Below are positions 1 through 6,171 of a stretch of DNA of 6,211 bases, piece after piece. Where the stretch lies: positions 1-6,211 of the forward strand of contig JAIDEF010000357.1 of NCBI GenBank assembly GCA_029054965.1, read 5' to 3'. Both the position numbers and the translations under genes were made by a program. The notes under the pieces are model-generated. The model was given only the letters and a program-made list of their open reading frames with translations, was not told the DNA's origin and ran no database searches. Origin of the DNA: Eubacterium sp. GTDB lineage: Bacteria; Bacillota; Clostridia; Oscillospirales; Acutalibacteraceae. Each line of letters starts with the position of its first letter. The first letter of the stretch is position 1.

Positions 1-1
1 A

Positions 2-103
2 AAGCAGGTGTCAGTTTATGATGCGAATAAGCCGTGGTGGCGTCTTTGTATTGAAAATAAAACCATTGGCTCTGGTCCTACTGCCTATGGTTGGTGCTGG
101 TAA
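2..103 (+). CDS. C-terminal end of an unidentified protein, possibly a small secreted peptide (partial)
   Basis: An open frame enters from the left edge and stops at TAA 101-103, giving 33 residues. The visible end contains Pro-Trp-Trp-Arg-Leu-Cys, then a Gly/Ser/Pro/Thr stretch, and finishes Ala-Tyr-Gly-Trp-Cys-Trp. That is four Trp and two Cys in 33 residues, unusual for an ordinary cytosolic protein and more like the end of a small exported peptide or a secreted beta-sandwich domain. I do not recognise the family. Lactococcin 972-like bacteriocins also end in aromatic-rich sequence and sit before a large membrane protein and an ABC ATPase, but I see no decisive motif match. The gene lies 60 bases before an ABC transporter operon with no evident promoter between them, so co-transcription is likely. 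Lacking the start, I cannot judge total length, signal peptide or leader. It is called coding because the frame ends just before a plausible terminator hairpin and the residue composition looks non-random. Confidence 0.55.
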   Translation, partial: KQVSVYDANKPWWRLCIENKTIGSGPTAYGWCW

Positions 104-115
104 TTAAAACAAGCG

Positions 116-145
116 AGGGGAGGGGGACGCCTTTCCCCTTATTTT
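116..145 (+). terminator. G-rich hairpin, probable leaky terminator or attenuator
   Basis: AGGGGGA at 121-127 pairs with TTCCCCT at 133-139 across a five-base CGCCT loop (one G-U pair). The tail TATTTT follows. An upstream AGGGGA at 116-121 can compete for the same C-run. The U-tract is short and interrupted, so termination may be partial, which would let a fraction of transcripts continue into the transporter genes. Confidence 0.5.
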
Positions 146-163
146 GCATTGGAGTGAGAATAT

Positions 164-2155
164 ATGTTCAAAAAAGCAATTAATTTATTTTTTAAATCCA
201 AATTCTGTATGATAGCTTATGTATTGTTTTTCGGAGGAGTAATCGGTTATTGTTCAATAAAGTGGGTTCCTTTGGCTATAGATAACAGATGGGATTATCC
301 TCTTTTTACAGAACGCTATTTTTTGCAGCTTGCAGTTGTGCCGTTTATACTGTTTCTGTTTATATCCTATGAATATTTTGCAATGGGAAAAAGAGCTAAT
401 TTTGATGAATGTCTGTCTGTTACCAAAAACAGTGAGTTTTTCAGGCTGAATCAGCTTTTGGTTATGGAGCTGCTTGCTTTTATTTTCGGCGGCGTATTAA
501 CTGTGCTTTCTTTAATAGCACCTATTAAAAGTCCATTAACAGATTTTGCATATATTTCATATATTCTCAGGCTCAGTTTTCTGTATTTTTTTGTGGCTGA
601 TACCATTGCTGTTTTATTGGGTATGGTGCTGTCAAACATAAAAAATAGTATTATTGCCTATGTGCTACTAATACTGTGTACCTTTATGTTTTCACCGATA
701 CCATTGGGTATAGGAGATATGTTTAGTGATGTAACTGGGGTATATATAAATCCGTTTTTCTATATGTTTGAAATTATCCCGAGAGATTTTGCATCGCAAA
801 ATTACGAGGATTACGGTATTCCGCTTAACAGTATTAACGTTATGCGGGCTGTTTTCTGGCTGTTTTTGCTTGGCGGTATTCTTTGTTTTAACTATTTGAA
901 AAGAAACCAAAGAGTCAGAAGGACGGCTGTCAGTCTGTCCCTTGTTGCGGTTATTCTATCCGGTATATATATCAATTTGCCTTACTCAAGCTATCCGTAT
1001 CATGCGGATGACCCAGTCAAGGGCTATGAGGGTCAATCGTATTACAGTTCTCAGGACTATGAGAATATGCCGATGCAGTATGAAGAACCTGCCGGATTTG
1101 AAATAACGGCAATGGATATTGATATGAAAGTCGGCAGGCAGCTCAGTGCCGTAACAAGTGTTCAGGTTGATGACACCTCCCTTTCCAGCTATAAGTTTAC
1201 ACTGTTCAGAAATTATAAAATCAAGAGTATAAAGGATGAAAACGGAAATAAGCTGAAATTTGACCGATACAGCGACTATGTAACGGTTTACCCTGCTGAA
1301 GGAGAAAAAATAACAGAAAAAATTATTTTTGAATACAGCGGCTACAGTGCTGCATATTACAGCAACAGTCAGGGCATATATCTTCCTGTGGGTTTTTATT
1401 ATTACCCTATAAACGGCTTTCACTATGTTTATGATTTGCGTGCACAGCGTTATATAAAAAATGTGCTTGATAAGCCGGTACCGATTCACCTGACGGTTGA
1501 TACGAAAAAGACTGTTTATTCCAATCTTGAAAGGGTCAGTGATGGCAAAAACGAATTTTCTGACATTGCCGACGGTGTGACAATCCTATCGGGATTTTAT
1601 AGAGAGACGGAAGTTGAGGGCTGCCGTGTTGTCTATATTGCCTATGGTACTTATGAGGAGCAAACATTCAATAATATAAAAGATACGATTAAGAAAGACC
1701 CTTCTATGTATAAGGATAAGGTATTGATAACTTCAATAGGTACTCTCTGCGGCTCAGTGGACGATAATTATTATATTGCAAGCGACCATATTCTATTTCG
1801 TAATGATTATTACTTAATGGAGAAAGATAATGGCTACCTCTATAATGATGCATCGGATAATGATGTGAAGCTGCTTTATAAAATGCTTACCTATTATGAT
1901 ATGGACAGCGAGCTGTATAAATTCTGCGAGGCTTATAAAAATGGTGAGCTGTCAGATGCAGACAAAAACAGCCTTGATTATATCCTTGCACAGAAGATAA
2001 ACGAGTATGGTATAGATAATGCCTGCAAGTGGGTAGATATACATTTATCACAATATATGGAGGGCAGTATGGAGAAAATTGCTACGCAAATCGGTGAAAA
2101 GACGGAAATGGATTTGTACTATGAGGAATACGAAAGGGAGCACGGTTTAACATGA
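164..2155 (+). CDS. ABC-2 type permease fused to a degenerate M1 aminopeptidase-like extracytoplasmic domain
   Basis: This is a 663-residue membrane subunit of an ABC transporter. Hydrophobic helices lie at about residues 14-37, 53-74, 98-120, 128-156, 162-184 and 228-245, with a seventh at 254-272. The last one carries the chain outside. A Tyr-rich linker (about 273-310) leads into a soluble domain at about 311-660. Residues 311-395 look like the N-terminal beta-sandwich of M1 peptidases: alternating strands, a 'DENGNKL' turn at 358-364 and 'FEYSGYS' at 389-395. The 'YLPVGFYYYP' stretch (406-415) also recalls the start of M1 domains. The HExxH zinc motif is absent from the whole chain and the expected catalytic region is shortened, so peptidase activity is unlikely. 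Full-length ABC-2 permease/M1 fusions are known, from memory, in Bacteroidota and some Firmicutes. The start at ATG 164 has GGAGTG at 151-156, seven bases away. The stop overlaps the ATPase start (ATGA), so it is translationally coupled. The permease call is firm, the M1 relationship moderate, the substrate unknown. Confidence 0.8.
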   Translation: MFKKAINLFFKSKFCMIAYVLFFGGVIGYCSIKWVPLAIDNRWDYPLFTERYFLQLAVVPFILFLFISYEYFAMGKRANFDECLSVTKNSEFFRLNQLLVMELLAFIFGGVLTVLSLIAPIKSPLTDFAYISYILRLSFLYFFVADTIAVLLGMVLSNIKNSIIAYVLLILCTFMFSPIPLGIGDMFSDVTGVYINPFFYMFEIIPRDFASQNYEDYGIPLNSINVMRAVFWLFLLGGILCFNYLKRNQRVRRTAVSLSLVAVILSGIYINLPYSSYPYHADDPVKGYEGQSYYSSQDYENMPMQYEEPAGFEITAMDIDMKVGRQLSAVTSVQVDDTSLSSYKFTLFRNYKIKSIKDENGNKLKFDRYSDYVTVYPAEGEKITEKIIFEYSGYSAAYYSNSQGIYLPVGFYYYPINGFHYVYDLRAQRYIKNVLDKPVPIHLTVDTKKTVYSNLERVSDGKNEFSDIADGVTILSGFYRETEVEGCRVVYIAYGTYEEQTFNNIKDTIKKDPSMYKDKVLITSIGTLCGSVDDNYYIASDHILFRNDYYLMEKDNGYLYNDASDNDVKLLYKMLTYYDMDSELYKFCEAYKNGELSDADKNSLDYILAQKINEYGIDNACKWVDIHLSQYMEGSMEKIATQIGEKTEMDLYYEEYEREHGLT

Positions 2156-2997
2156 TTGAAATAAAATCTTTGAAAATGAAATTCAAAAAAAACACTGTGC
2201 TAAAGGGTATTGATTTCACCTTCACAGGCGGTGTTTATGGCTTGCTCGGTCCGAATGGTGCAGGCAAGACTACGCTTATCAGAAGTATGGCAGGCTTATA
2301 TCAGCCGGGTGAAGGACAGATTCTCTATAATGGCAAACCTATCGGTAAATCCAAGGAATATATTTCACGGCTCGGCTATCTGCCACAGGGCTTCGGTATA
2401 TTCAAGGAGCTTAAGCCGATTGAGGCTCTTATGCTGATGGCGAATCTCAAAGGTATTGATAAAAAGACTGCTGAGCAGGATGCAAGACGTGTGCTTGAAA
2501 TTGTTAACCTCAGTGACTCTGTTGATAAAAAAGTCGGTGCCTTCAGCGGCGGTATGCTGAGAAGGCTTGGTATAGCACAGGCTTTGCTCGGTGATCCTGA
2601 AATTATGATTTTTGATGAGCCCACTGCAGGACTTGACCCTGAGGAAAGACTGCGCTTTAAAAACATTATTTCACGTTTGTCAAAGGATAAAATTGTTATT
2701 ATTTCAACACATATTGTTGAGGATATAGAGGCTGTATGTGATAAGATTATTGTTATGAACGAGGGCAATATTATCAAAAGCGGAAGCTGCAGCGAGATTG
2801 AGCAATGTGCAAAGGATAAGATTTATTTTGTTCCTGTAAACGATGCAGTTAAACTGAGCGAAAAGGCAGTCATACAGAAATATTTTGAGCGTGAAGGACA
2901 GCAGCTTATGCGTGTACTGTCAAGTGAAAGCCTTGATTATGAAAAAGGTGTGGCTGAAATAGAGGACGGGTACATATGTTTATTAAAAGGAATATGA
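2152..2997 (+). CDS. ABC transporter ATP-binding protein
   Basis: This 281-residue cytosolic ATPase powers the adjoining permeases. All nucleotide-binding motifs are present in order: Walker A GPNGAGKTT at 33-41, Q-loop Gln79 in LPQG, signature FSGGM at 131-135 (a variant of LSGGQ with Phe and Met), Walker B IMIFDEP at 151-157, D-loop AGLD at 159-162, and the switch His187 in STH. It should therefore be catalytically competent. The architecture is that of CcmA/NatA-type ATPases paired with ABC-2 permeases, which export drugs, peptides or lipids or give self-immunity. After about residue 215 comes a roughly 65-residue C-terminal extension, as in many such exporters and without a recognised motif. 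The start overlaps the upstream stop as ATGA, with AAAGGGAG at 2133-2140 as ribosome site at the long spacing of 11 bases. The end overlaps the next gene by 22 bases. The substrate cannot be told from the sequence. Confidence 0.95.
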   Translation: MIEIKSLKMKFKKNTVLKGIDFTFTGGVYGLLGPNGAGKTTLIRSMAGLYQPGEGQILYNGKPIGKSKEYISRLGYLPQGFGIFKELKPIEALMLMANLKGIDKKTAEQDARRVLEIVNLSDSVDKKVGAFSGGMLRRLGIAQALLGDPEIMIFDEPTAGLDPEERLRFKNIISRLSKDKIVIISTHIVEDIEAVCDKIIVMNEGNIIKSGSCSEIEQCAKDKIYFVPVNDAVKLSEKAVIQKYFEREGQQLMRVLSSESLDYEKGVAEIEDGYICLLKGI

Positions 2998-3647
2998 GTC
3001 TGATTTGTCAAAGGTTGTATTTTCATCTCAAAAATCTGCACTGGAATTTTTTTATTCCGATAATTGTAGCGGATATATTTTTGCCGTTTATCTGCCTGAT
3101 TTCATATATGAGTGAAAAAACAAGACCGTTTTTTGCAATGACGGTTATGCGGTTTTCGCTGATTATAATACCTATATGCAGTATATGGTGGGTAATTTTT
3201 ATTAACAGGGATTATATTGAGGGACAGGGTAATGAATTGCTGTTTGTCTGCAAAAATAAAATCAAGACGATGGATACATTCATTGCGTTTATACTGTTTT
3301 TTTTCGTGTCAATTATTCAGTTTGCGTTTTACATTCAGGCTGACAGCTCTTTGAAATATGAGCCTGTAAAGCTCTTTTGTGTCTGTTTATTTTTCTACTG
3401 TTTTGTTCAGTTTTTAACATATCTCACTAAATCAATACCAATAACTTTGCTGATGGTTTTGGTTTATACTATCGCAAATCCGATGATTGCTTACAGCATT
3501 GATGGTGCGGTTTTTCCGATATTTTATGATGTTACACCATTAACAATGGAGTCAGCAAAGGCAAGCTTTATGCCTATGGTGCTTGCGGGTGTGGTGCTGC
3601 TTCTGATTTCGGTTTATTTTAATAAACGAAAGCTCAGGTTTAATTAA
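2976..3647 (+). CDS. Short six-helix ABC-2 type permease subunit
   Basis: A 223-residue integral membrane protein with six hydrophobic segments at about 24-46, 54-77, 99-121, 130-150, 155-175 and 197-215, and a basic C-terminal tail (NKRKLRFN). After helix 2 it has Arg78-Asp-Tyr, then Gly-Asn-Glu-Leu-Leu (85-89) and Lys-rich residues before helix 3. This matches the place and style of the cytosolic coupling segment of ABC-2 permeases, and the larger permease has a comparable 'ANFDECLSVTKN' stretch (78-89). The two are probably unequal halves of one transporter; this one lacks any extracytoplasmic domain. The start is uncertain. ATG 2976 has GAGG at 2962-2965, ten bases away, and overlaps the ATPase gene by 22 bases. 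ATG 2994 would form an ATGA junction with the ATPase stop but has AAAAGG only three bases away, so I keep 2976. It is last in the operon, followed by a strong terminator. Overall sequence identity to named families is not obvious. Confidence 0.85.
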   Translation: MFIKRNMSLICQRLYFHLKNLHWNFFIPIIVADIFLPFICLISYMSEKTRPFFAMTVMRFSLIIIPICSIWWVIFINRDYIEGQGNELLFVCKNKIKTMDTFIAFILFFFVSIIQFAFYIQADSSLKYEPVKLFCVCLFFYCFVQFLTYLTKSIPITLLMVLVYTIANPMIAYSIDGAVFPIFYDVTPLTMESAKASFMPMVLAGVVLLLISVYFNKRKLRFN

Positions 3648-3677
3648 AAAATTTGTTGTATTTTATGTACTTTTTTC

Positions 3678-3726
3678 AAATCGAAAGACTCAGGAATTTA
3701 TTTTCCTGAGTTTTTCGATTTTATAT
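3678..3726 (+). terminator. Strong intrinsic terminator of the ABC transporter operon
   Basis: A 19-base-pair stem (3678-3696 with 3703-3721, one G-U pair) closes over a six-base TTTATT loop. The core CTCAGGAA/TTCCTGAG is directly followed by TTTTT, so the inner stem alone already makes a terminator. The outer A/T-rich part extends it, with more T's after it. It sits about 30 bases after the last transporter gene. Confidence 0.9.
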
Positions 3727-3759
3727 TGAATTCTGTGATTTTTATACATATATTTAATA

Positions 3760-3788
3760 TTGATAATTTTTACCATATATGATAAAAT
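3760..3788 (+). promoter_or_regulatory. Sigma-A type promoter for the repeat-domain membrane protein gene
   Basis: TTGATA at 3760-3765 and TAAAAT at 3783-3788 are separated by 17 bases, each matching the consensus in five of six positions. The flanking DNA is extremely AT-rich, as in UP-element-bearing promoters. Transcription would start near 3795, giving a leader of about 25 bases. A second possible -10, TATAAT at 3789-3794, lacks a good -35 at proper distance. Confidence 0.65.
3768..3787. promoter_or_regulatory. Imperfect 20-base palindrome inside the promoter, candidate operator
   Basis: TTTTACCATA|TATGATAAAA reads the same on both strands except for one mismatched pair (3773/3782), so nine of ten positions match. 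It fills most of the spacer and overlaps the -10 box, where a bound dimeric regulator would block RNA polymerase. The high AT content makes chance palindromes more likely, so the operator role is inference. Confidence 0.35.
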
Positions 3789-3806
3789 TATAATGATACT
3801 ATGTTC

Positions 3807-3814
3807 AAAGGAGG
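3807..3814 (+). promoter_or_regulatory. Ribosome binding site selecting a GTG start
   Basis: AAAGGAGG is a full match to the anti-Shine-Dalgarno core, and lies six bases before GTG 3821-3823. This is what fixes the non-ATG start of the following gene. Confidence 0.85.
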
Positions 3815-3820
3815 ATAGCT

Positions 3821-5407
3821 GTGAGAAAATATAATTATTTTGATGATGATCCCGAAGAGCTTGAAATAAAAACAAGCAGCAAAGTAAATATTGATTTTAG
3901 TTCCTTTGCCCGAAAGGCAAGGTATACTGTTGAAGATTTTATTCATAGCAATTCCTTTGATGATGCTAAAGAGCTTATAAGACTGCCTAATTTCAGCTCT
4001 ATGCTGTTTAAGGCAGCAGCGTTTGCAATTTTTGTTGTTATTATTGTGGTGTTTATTCTGATTTTCAGTCATACCATTAATTCACAGAATGAAAAAATTG
4101 ACAAGTTTTATAATGATGCAGGCAAGGTCTGTACAGATTATATAACCGAGTATGGTATACCTAAGTTTGACAGCCTTGACAGTGATGATTATGGCAAGGG
4201 GATGGCTCGTCTTACAGGTCTTTGCTATGCAAGACAGATGGATTTTAACAATGATGGTGATGCTGAGCTGATGCTTTGCTACAATAATAAAAATGTCTAC
4301 ACTCTTGAGGTGTGGGGCTATAGCGGCAAGGATTTTGTTAAGCTTTACAGTGATGTTGCCAACAGCACAAATGATATAAAGGATGGAAGCTGGATTTCAT
4401 TTTATTATAAAAACAATAAATATTATATCTGTAAATCAACTGCCGATGACCCGTCTAAGGTCAAAATGTTAAATTTGAAGGGTGATAGCTTTAAGGAAAG
4501 CTTAAGCTGTGACTATGATTATAAGAATGATATTTATTCAATTAAGGGCAAAATCAATGCTCAGGATTTTGAAACAATAAAGCTTTCTGTTATCAAAGCA
4601 TCAAAAGCAGAAAGTATTATTGATACTGTTACAGATAATATTGACAGCTTTCACACTGTTTCACTTCCGGCAATCAATAATCAGCGCAGTGACGCAGAAC
4701 GGAAGGCAGAAGCATATTATAAAATCATTGAAGCAAGGAATGAAAAATACGGCAAGGCGAAGATTGCCAAGGACAAGGGGCTGACCTACATTGAGGGTCT
4801 TGCTTATGTTGATTTGATTGATTTTGATGGTGATGATAACGAGGAGCTTGTTTTGGTTTACCGCAAAATGCTCAAGCAAAGTGCAACAAATGCCTATAAC
4901 GGTCAGTTTATAATTATTGAAAATCCGACCTATTGTGTTGAGGTTTATAGTTGGAACGGAACTGTTACAAAAAAGGTTTTCAGCAGTGATAATGTATCAA
5001 ATTATTTTGGTGACAATGATGTCAGCTATTTAATGCTCAGAATTGATGAAAAATCAGCGGCAATATGTTCAAATGTTTATAATTACAGCAGTGATTATAA
5101 TTATACCGCTGCATCAAGGATTTATGAATATAAGAATGGCAGCTTTGACAGCGTGTTCTCAGCCCGACTGATTAATGATTACGGCTATAAGAATTATTAT
5201 ATTGATGGTGAATATACCTATAAAAGCACCTTTGAGGATAAGGCGTACAGGGTGCCTAAGTTTATGAATGATGAAGGCAGCTATGATAAGGATAAATTCA
5301 GCCTTGTTTATTTTGCCGGTGAAAATGAGAACGAATTTAATAATACCATTAACGAAACAGTTAAAACTATTGAAAGTCTGAACAAAAATTATATTCCAAA
5401 TGACTGA
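3821..5407 (+). CDS. Single-span membrane protein with two DxDxDG-type repeat domains, function unknown
   Basis: A 528-residue protein with a roughly 60-residue acidic cytosolic N-terminus (DDDPEE at 8-13), one transmembrane helix at about 64-85, and a large external part, so a type II topology. No signal-peptidase site is apparent. The external part is an internal duplication. Copy 1 (about 96-177) has DFNNDGDAEL at 141-150 and copy 2 (about 299-390) has DFDGDDNEEL at 334-343. The flanks also align: GLCYARQM with GLAYVDLI before the loop, and YTLEVWGYSG with YCVEVYSWNG after it. These acidic loops resemble the calcium-binding loops of EF-hand, FG-GAP and VCBS-type repeats and occur in many uncharacterised Clostridia surface proteins. 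Calcium binding is plausible but inferred. The rest is Tyr/Asn/Asp/Ser-rich, as in surface domains. The start is GTG with a perfect ribosome site. It has its own promoter and lies between two terminator/promoter boundaries, so it appears monocistronic. No enzymatic motif is seen. Confidence 0.85.
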   Translation: MRKYNYFDDDPEELEIKTSSKVNIDFSSFARKARYTVEDFIHSNSFDDAKELIRLPNFSSMLFKAAAFAIFVVIIVVFILIFSHTINSQNEKIDKFYNDAGKVCTDYITEYGIPKFDSLDSDDYGKGMARLTGLCYARQMDFNNDGDAELMLCYNNKNVYTLEVWGYSGKDFVKLYSDVANSTNDIKDGSWISFYYKNNKYYICKSTADDPSKVKMLNLKGDSFKESLSCDYDYKNDIYSIKGKINAQDFETIKLSVIKASKAESIIDTVTDNIDSFHTVSLPAINNQRSDAERKAEAYYKIIEARNEKYGKAKIAKDKGLTYIEGLAYVDLIDFDGDDNEELVLVYRKMLKQSATNAYNGQFIIIENPTYCVEVYSWNGTVTKKVFSSDNVSNYFGDNDVSYLMLRIDEKSAAICSNVYNYSSDYNYTAASRIYEYKNGSFDSVFSARLINDYGYKNYYIDGEYTYKSTFEDKAYRVPKFMNDEGSYDKDKFSLVYFAGENENEFNNTINETVKTIESLNKNYIPND

Positions 5408-5475
5408 TGCAACTGCCGGTTGACAAAAAAATTCCTTTTGTAAACTATGGTATATAGCTTTTATTTTGATAAATC

Positions 5476-5484
5476 TGATATAAT
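5476..5484 (+). promoter_or_regulatory. Extended -10 promoter of the XRE regulator gene
   Basis: TGATATAAT is a perfect extended -10 (TGnTATAAT). No convincing -35 lies 16-18 bases upstream (the region reads TAGCTTT), which extended -10 promoters tolerate. Transcription would start near 5491, about 46 bases before the start codon. An upstream TTGACA at 5420-5425 could belong to a second, weaker promoter with TAAACT at 5441-5446 (15-base spacer). Confidence 0.6.
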
Positions 5485-5493
5485 TTGTTTAAA

Positions 5494-5511
5494 CAGCAGG
5501 ACAGACTGCTG
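5494..5511. repeat. Inverted repeat CAGCAG-N6-CTGCTG in the leader of the XRE gene
   Basis: CAGCAG at 5494-5499 and CTGCTG at 5506-5511 are perfect inverted copies around GGACAG-like spacer sequence. The repeat sits just after the predicted transcription start and eleven bases before the ribosome site (5522-5529). It could be an autoregulatory operator or a small leader hairpin. It is too short and lacks a U-tract to be a terminator. Confidence 0.45.
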
Positions 5512-5536
5512 AAAATTAAGCAGAGGTGAATGAATT

Positions 5537-6169
5537 ATGGATATAATGACTGCTAACAGATTACAGCAATTAAGAAAGGAAAACGGATACAGTCAGGAGG
5601 TTCTGGCTGAAAAGCTTGGTATCAGTCGTCAGTCTGTGTCAAAGTGGGAGAGGGCAGAGTCCTCGCCTGAAATTGATAATCTTATGGCATTGTCCAAAAT
5701 ATATGGCTTGACTATTGACGAGCTGCTTGATGTGAGCGGTGACAAGGTAATCGTAAAAAATACAGGTAAAAAGGAATATGATTTTAAAGGCAAAATGAAA
5801 TCACTGCTTTCAAAGGCAAATGACTTTGGCATTTATCCTGAGGCGGCAAAAAAGCTTTTGATTTTTCCCTTCCCGATTATAGTGGCGTTTTTATATGTTG
5901 CATTGTCTATGGCATTTAAAATTTGGCATCCTTTATGGATAATCTTTATGACAATTCCTATTTATTACAGGTTTGCAATTGCCTGCAAGGCGAATAACAA
6001 AAAGGTATTTGCACTTCTTATGCCTGTTCCGGAAATGGTGGTTACAGTATATCTTTTGCTTGGTGTCGCTGTCGGTGTATGGGGATATGCAAGTTTGTTG
6101 TTTTTGATTATTCCGTTGTTTTACTGGGTGGTTCTGGTTTCTAAAAGTAAAAAAGATAGTGAAGGATAA
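5537..6169 (+). CDS. XRE-family transcriptional regulator with C-terminal membrane domain
   Basis: The 210-residue protein begins with a classic XRE/HTH_3 domain at about 7-62. 'YSQEVLAEKLGIS' supplies helix 2 and the turn, 'RQSVSKWERAESSP' (31-44) the recognition helix and following turn, and 'YGLTIDELL' (56-64) the last helix. A charged linker (66-105) leads to a hydrophobic region with about four membrane segments: 107-127, 131-149, 157-181 and 185-202. It ends in a Lys-rich tail. It should therefore be a DNA-binding protein anchored in the membrane. Such XRE-TM proteins are common in Firmicutes and are often encoded beside membrane or transport genes, but their signals are mostly unknown. 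ATG 5537 is chosen because AGAGGTGA at 5522-5529 lies seven bases before it; ATG 5546 is a less well-placed alternative. It is probably co-transcribed with the gene beginning at 6172. Regulation of its own promoter or of its neighbours is likely but inferred. Confidence 0.9.
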   Translation: MDIMTANRLQQLRKENGYSQEVLAEKLGISRQSVSKWERAESSPEIDNLMALSKIYGLTIDELLDVSGDKVIVKNTGKKEYDFKGKMKSLLSKANDFGIYPEAAKKLLIFPFPIIVAFLYVALSMAFKIWHPLWIIFMTIPIYYRFAIACKANNKKVFALLMPVPEMVVTVYLLLGVAVGVWGYASLLFLIIPLFYWVVLVSKSKKDSEG

Positions 6170-6171
6170 AT

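Noticed and set aside
986..1489. Open frame of 167 codons on the minus strand
   Set aside because: It lies wholly inside the large permease gene, has no ribosome site, and its protein has no recognisable domain. It is a by-product of the coding frame opposite.
164..2155. Active zinc aminopeptidase in the large permease
   Set aside because: No HExxH, and no His pair with suitable spacing, is present in the external half, so catalytic activity is not supported.
2376..2777. Open frame of 133 codons on the minus strand within the ATPase gene
   Set aside because: The + strand here encodes intact Walker B, signature and H-loop motifs. The opposite frame is Ser/Ile-rich low-complexity sequence typical of antisense shadows.
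3690..4072. Minus-strand open frames of 61 and 94 codons over the intergenic gap and the start of the surface protein gene
   Set aside because: They cross the terminator, the promoter and the GTG start of a well-supported + gene, and translate to Asn/Lys/Ile-rich sequence without motifs.
5410..5422. CAACTGCCGGTTG hairpin after the surface protein gene as a terminator
   Set aside because: The stem is only about five pairs with a three-base loop and is followed by A-rich, not T-rich, sequence on the + strand. No convincing terminator is visible for that gene.
5420..5446. TTGACA as the main promoter of the XRE gene
   Set aside because: The -35 is perfect, but the only -10 candidates are TAAACT at a 15-base spacer or TATGGT at a 20-base spacer. 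The extended -10 at 5476-5484 is the better choice, so this remains at most a secondary promoter.
3771..5452. Shared heptamer TACCATA in the promoter regions of the surface protein gene and, inverted, the XRE gene, as a common operator
   Set aside because: Two AT-rich regions of this size are expected to share a heptamer by chance on one strand or the other, and the flanking bases do not agree.
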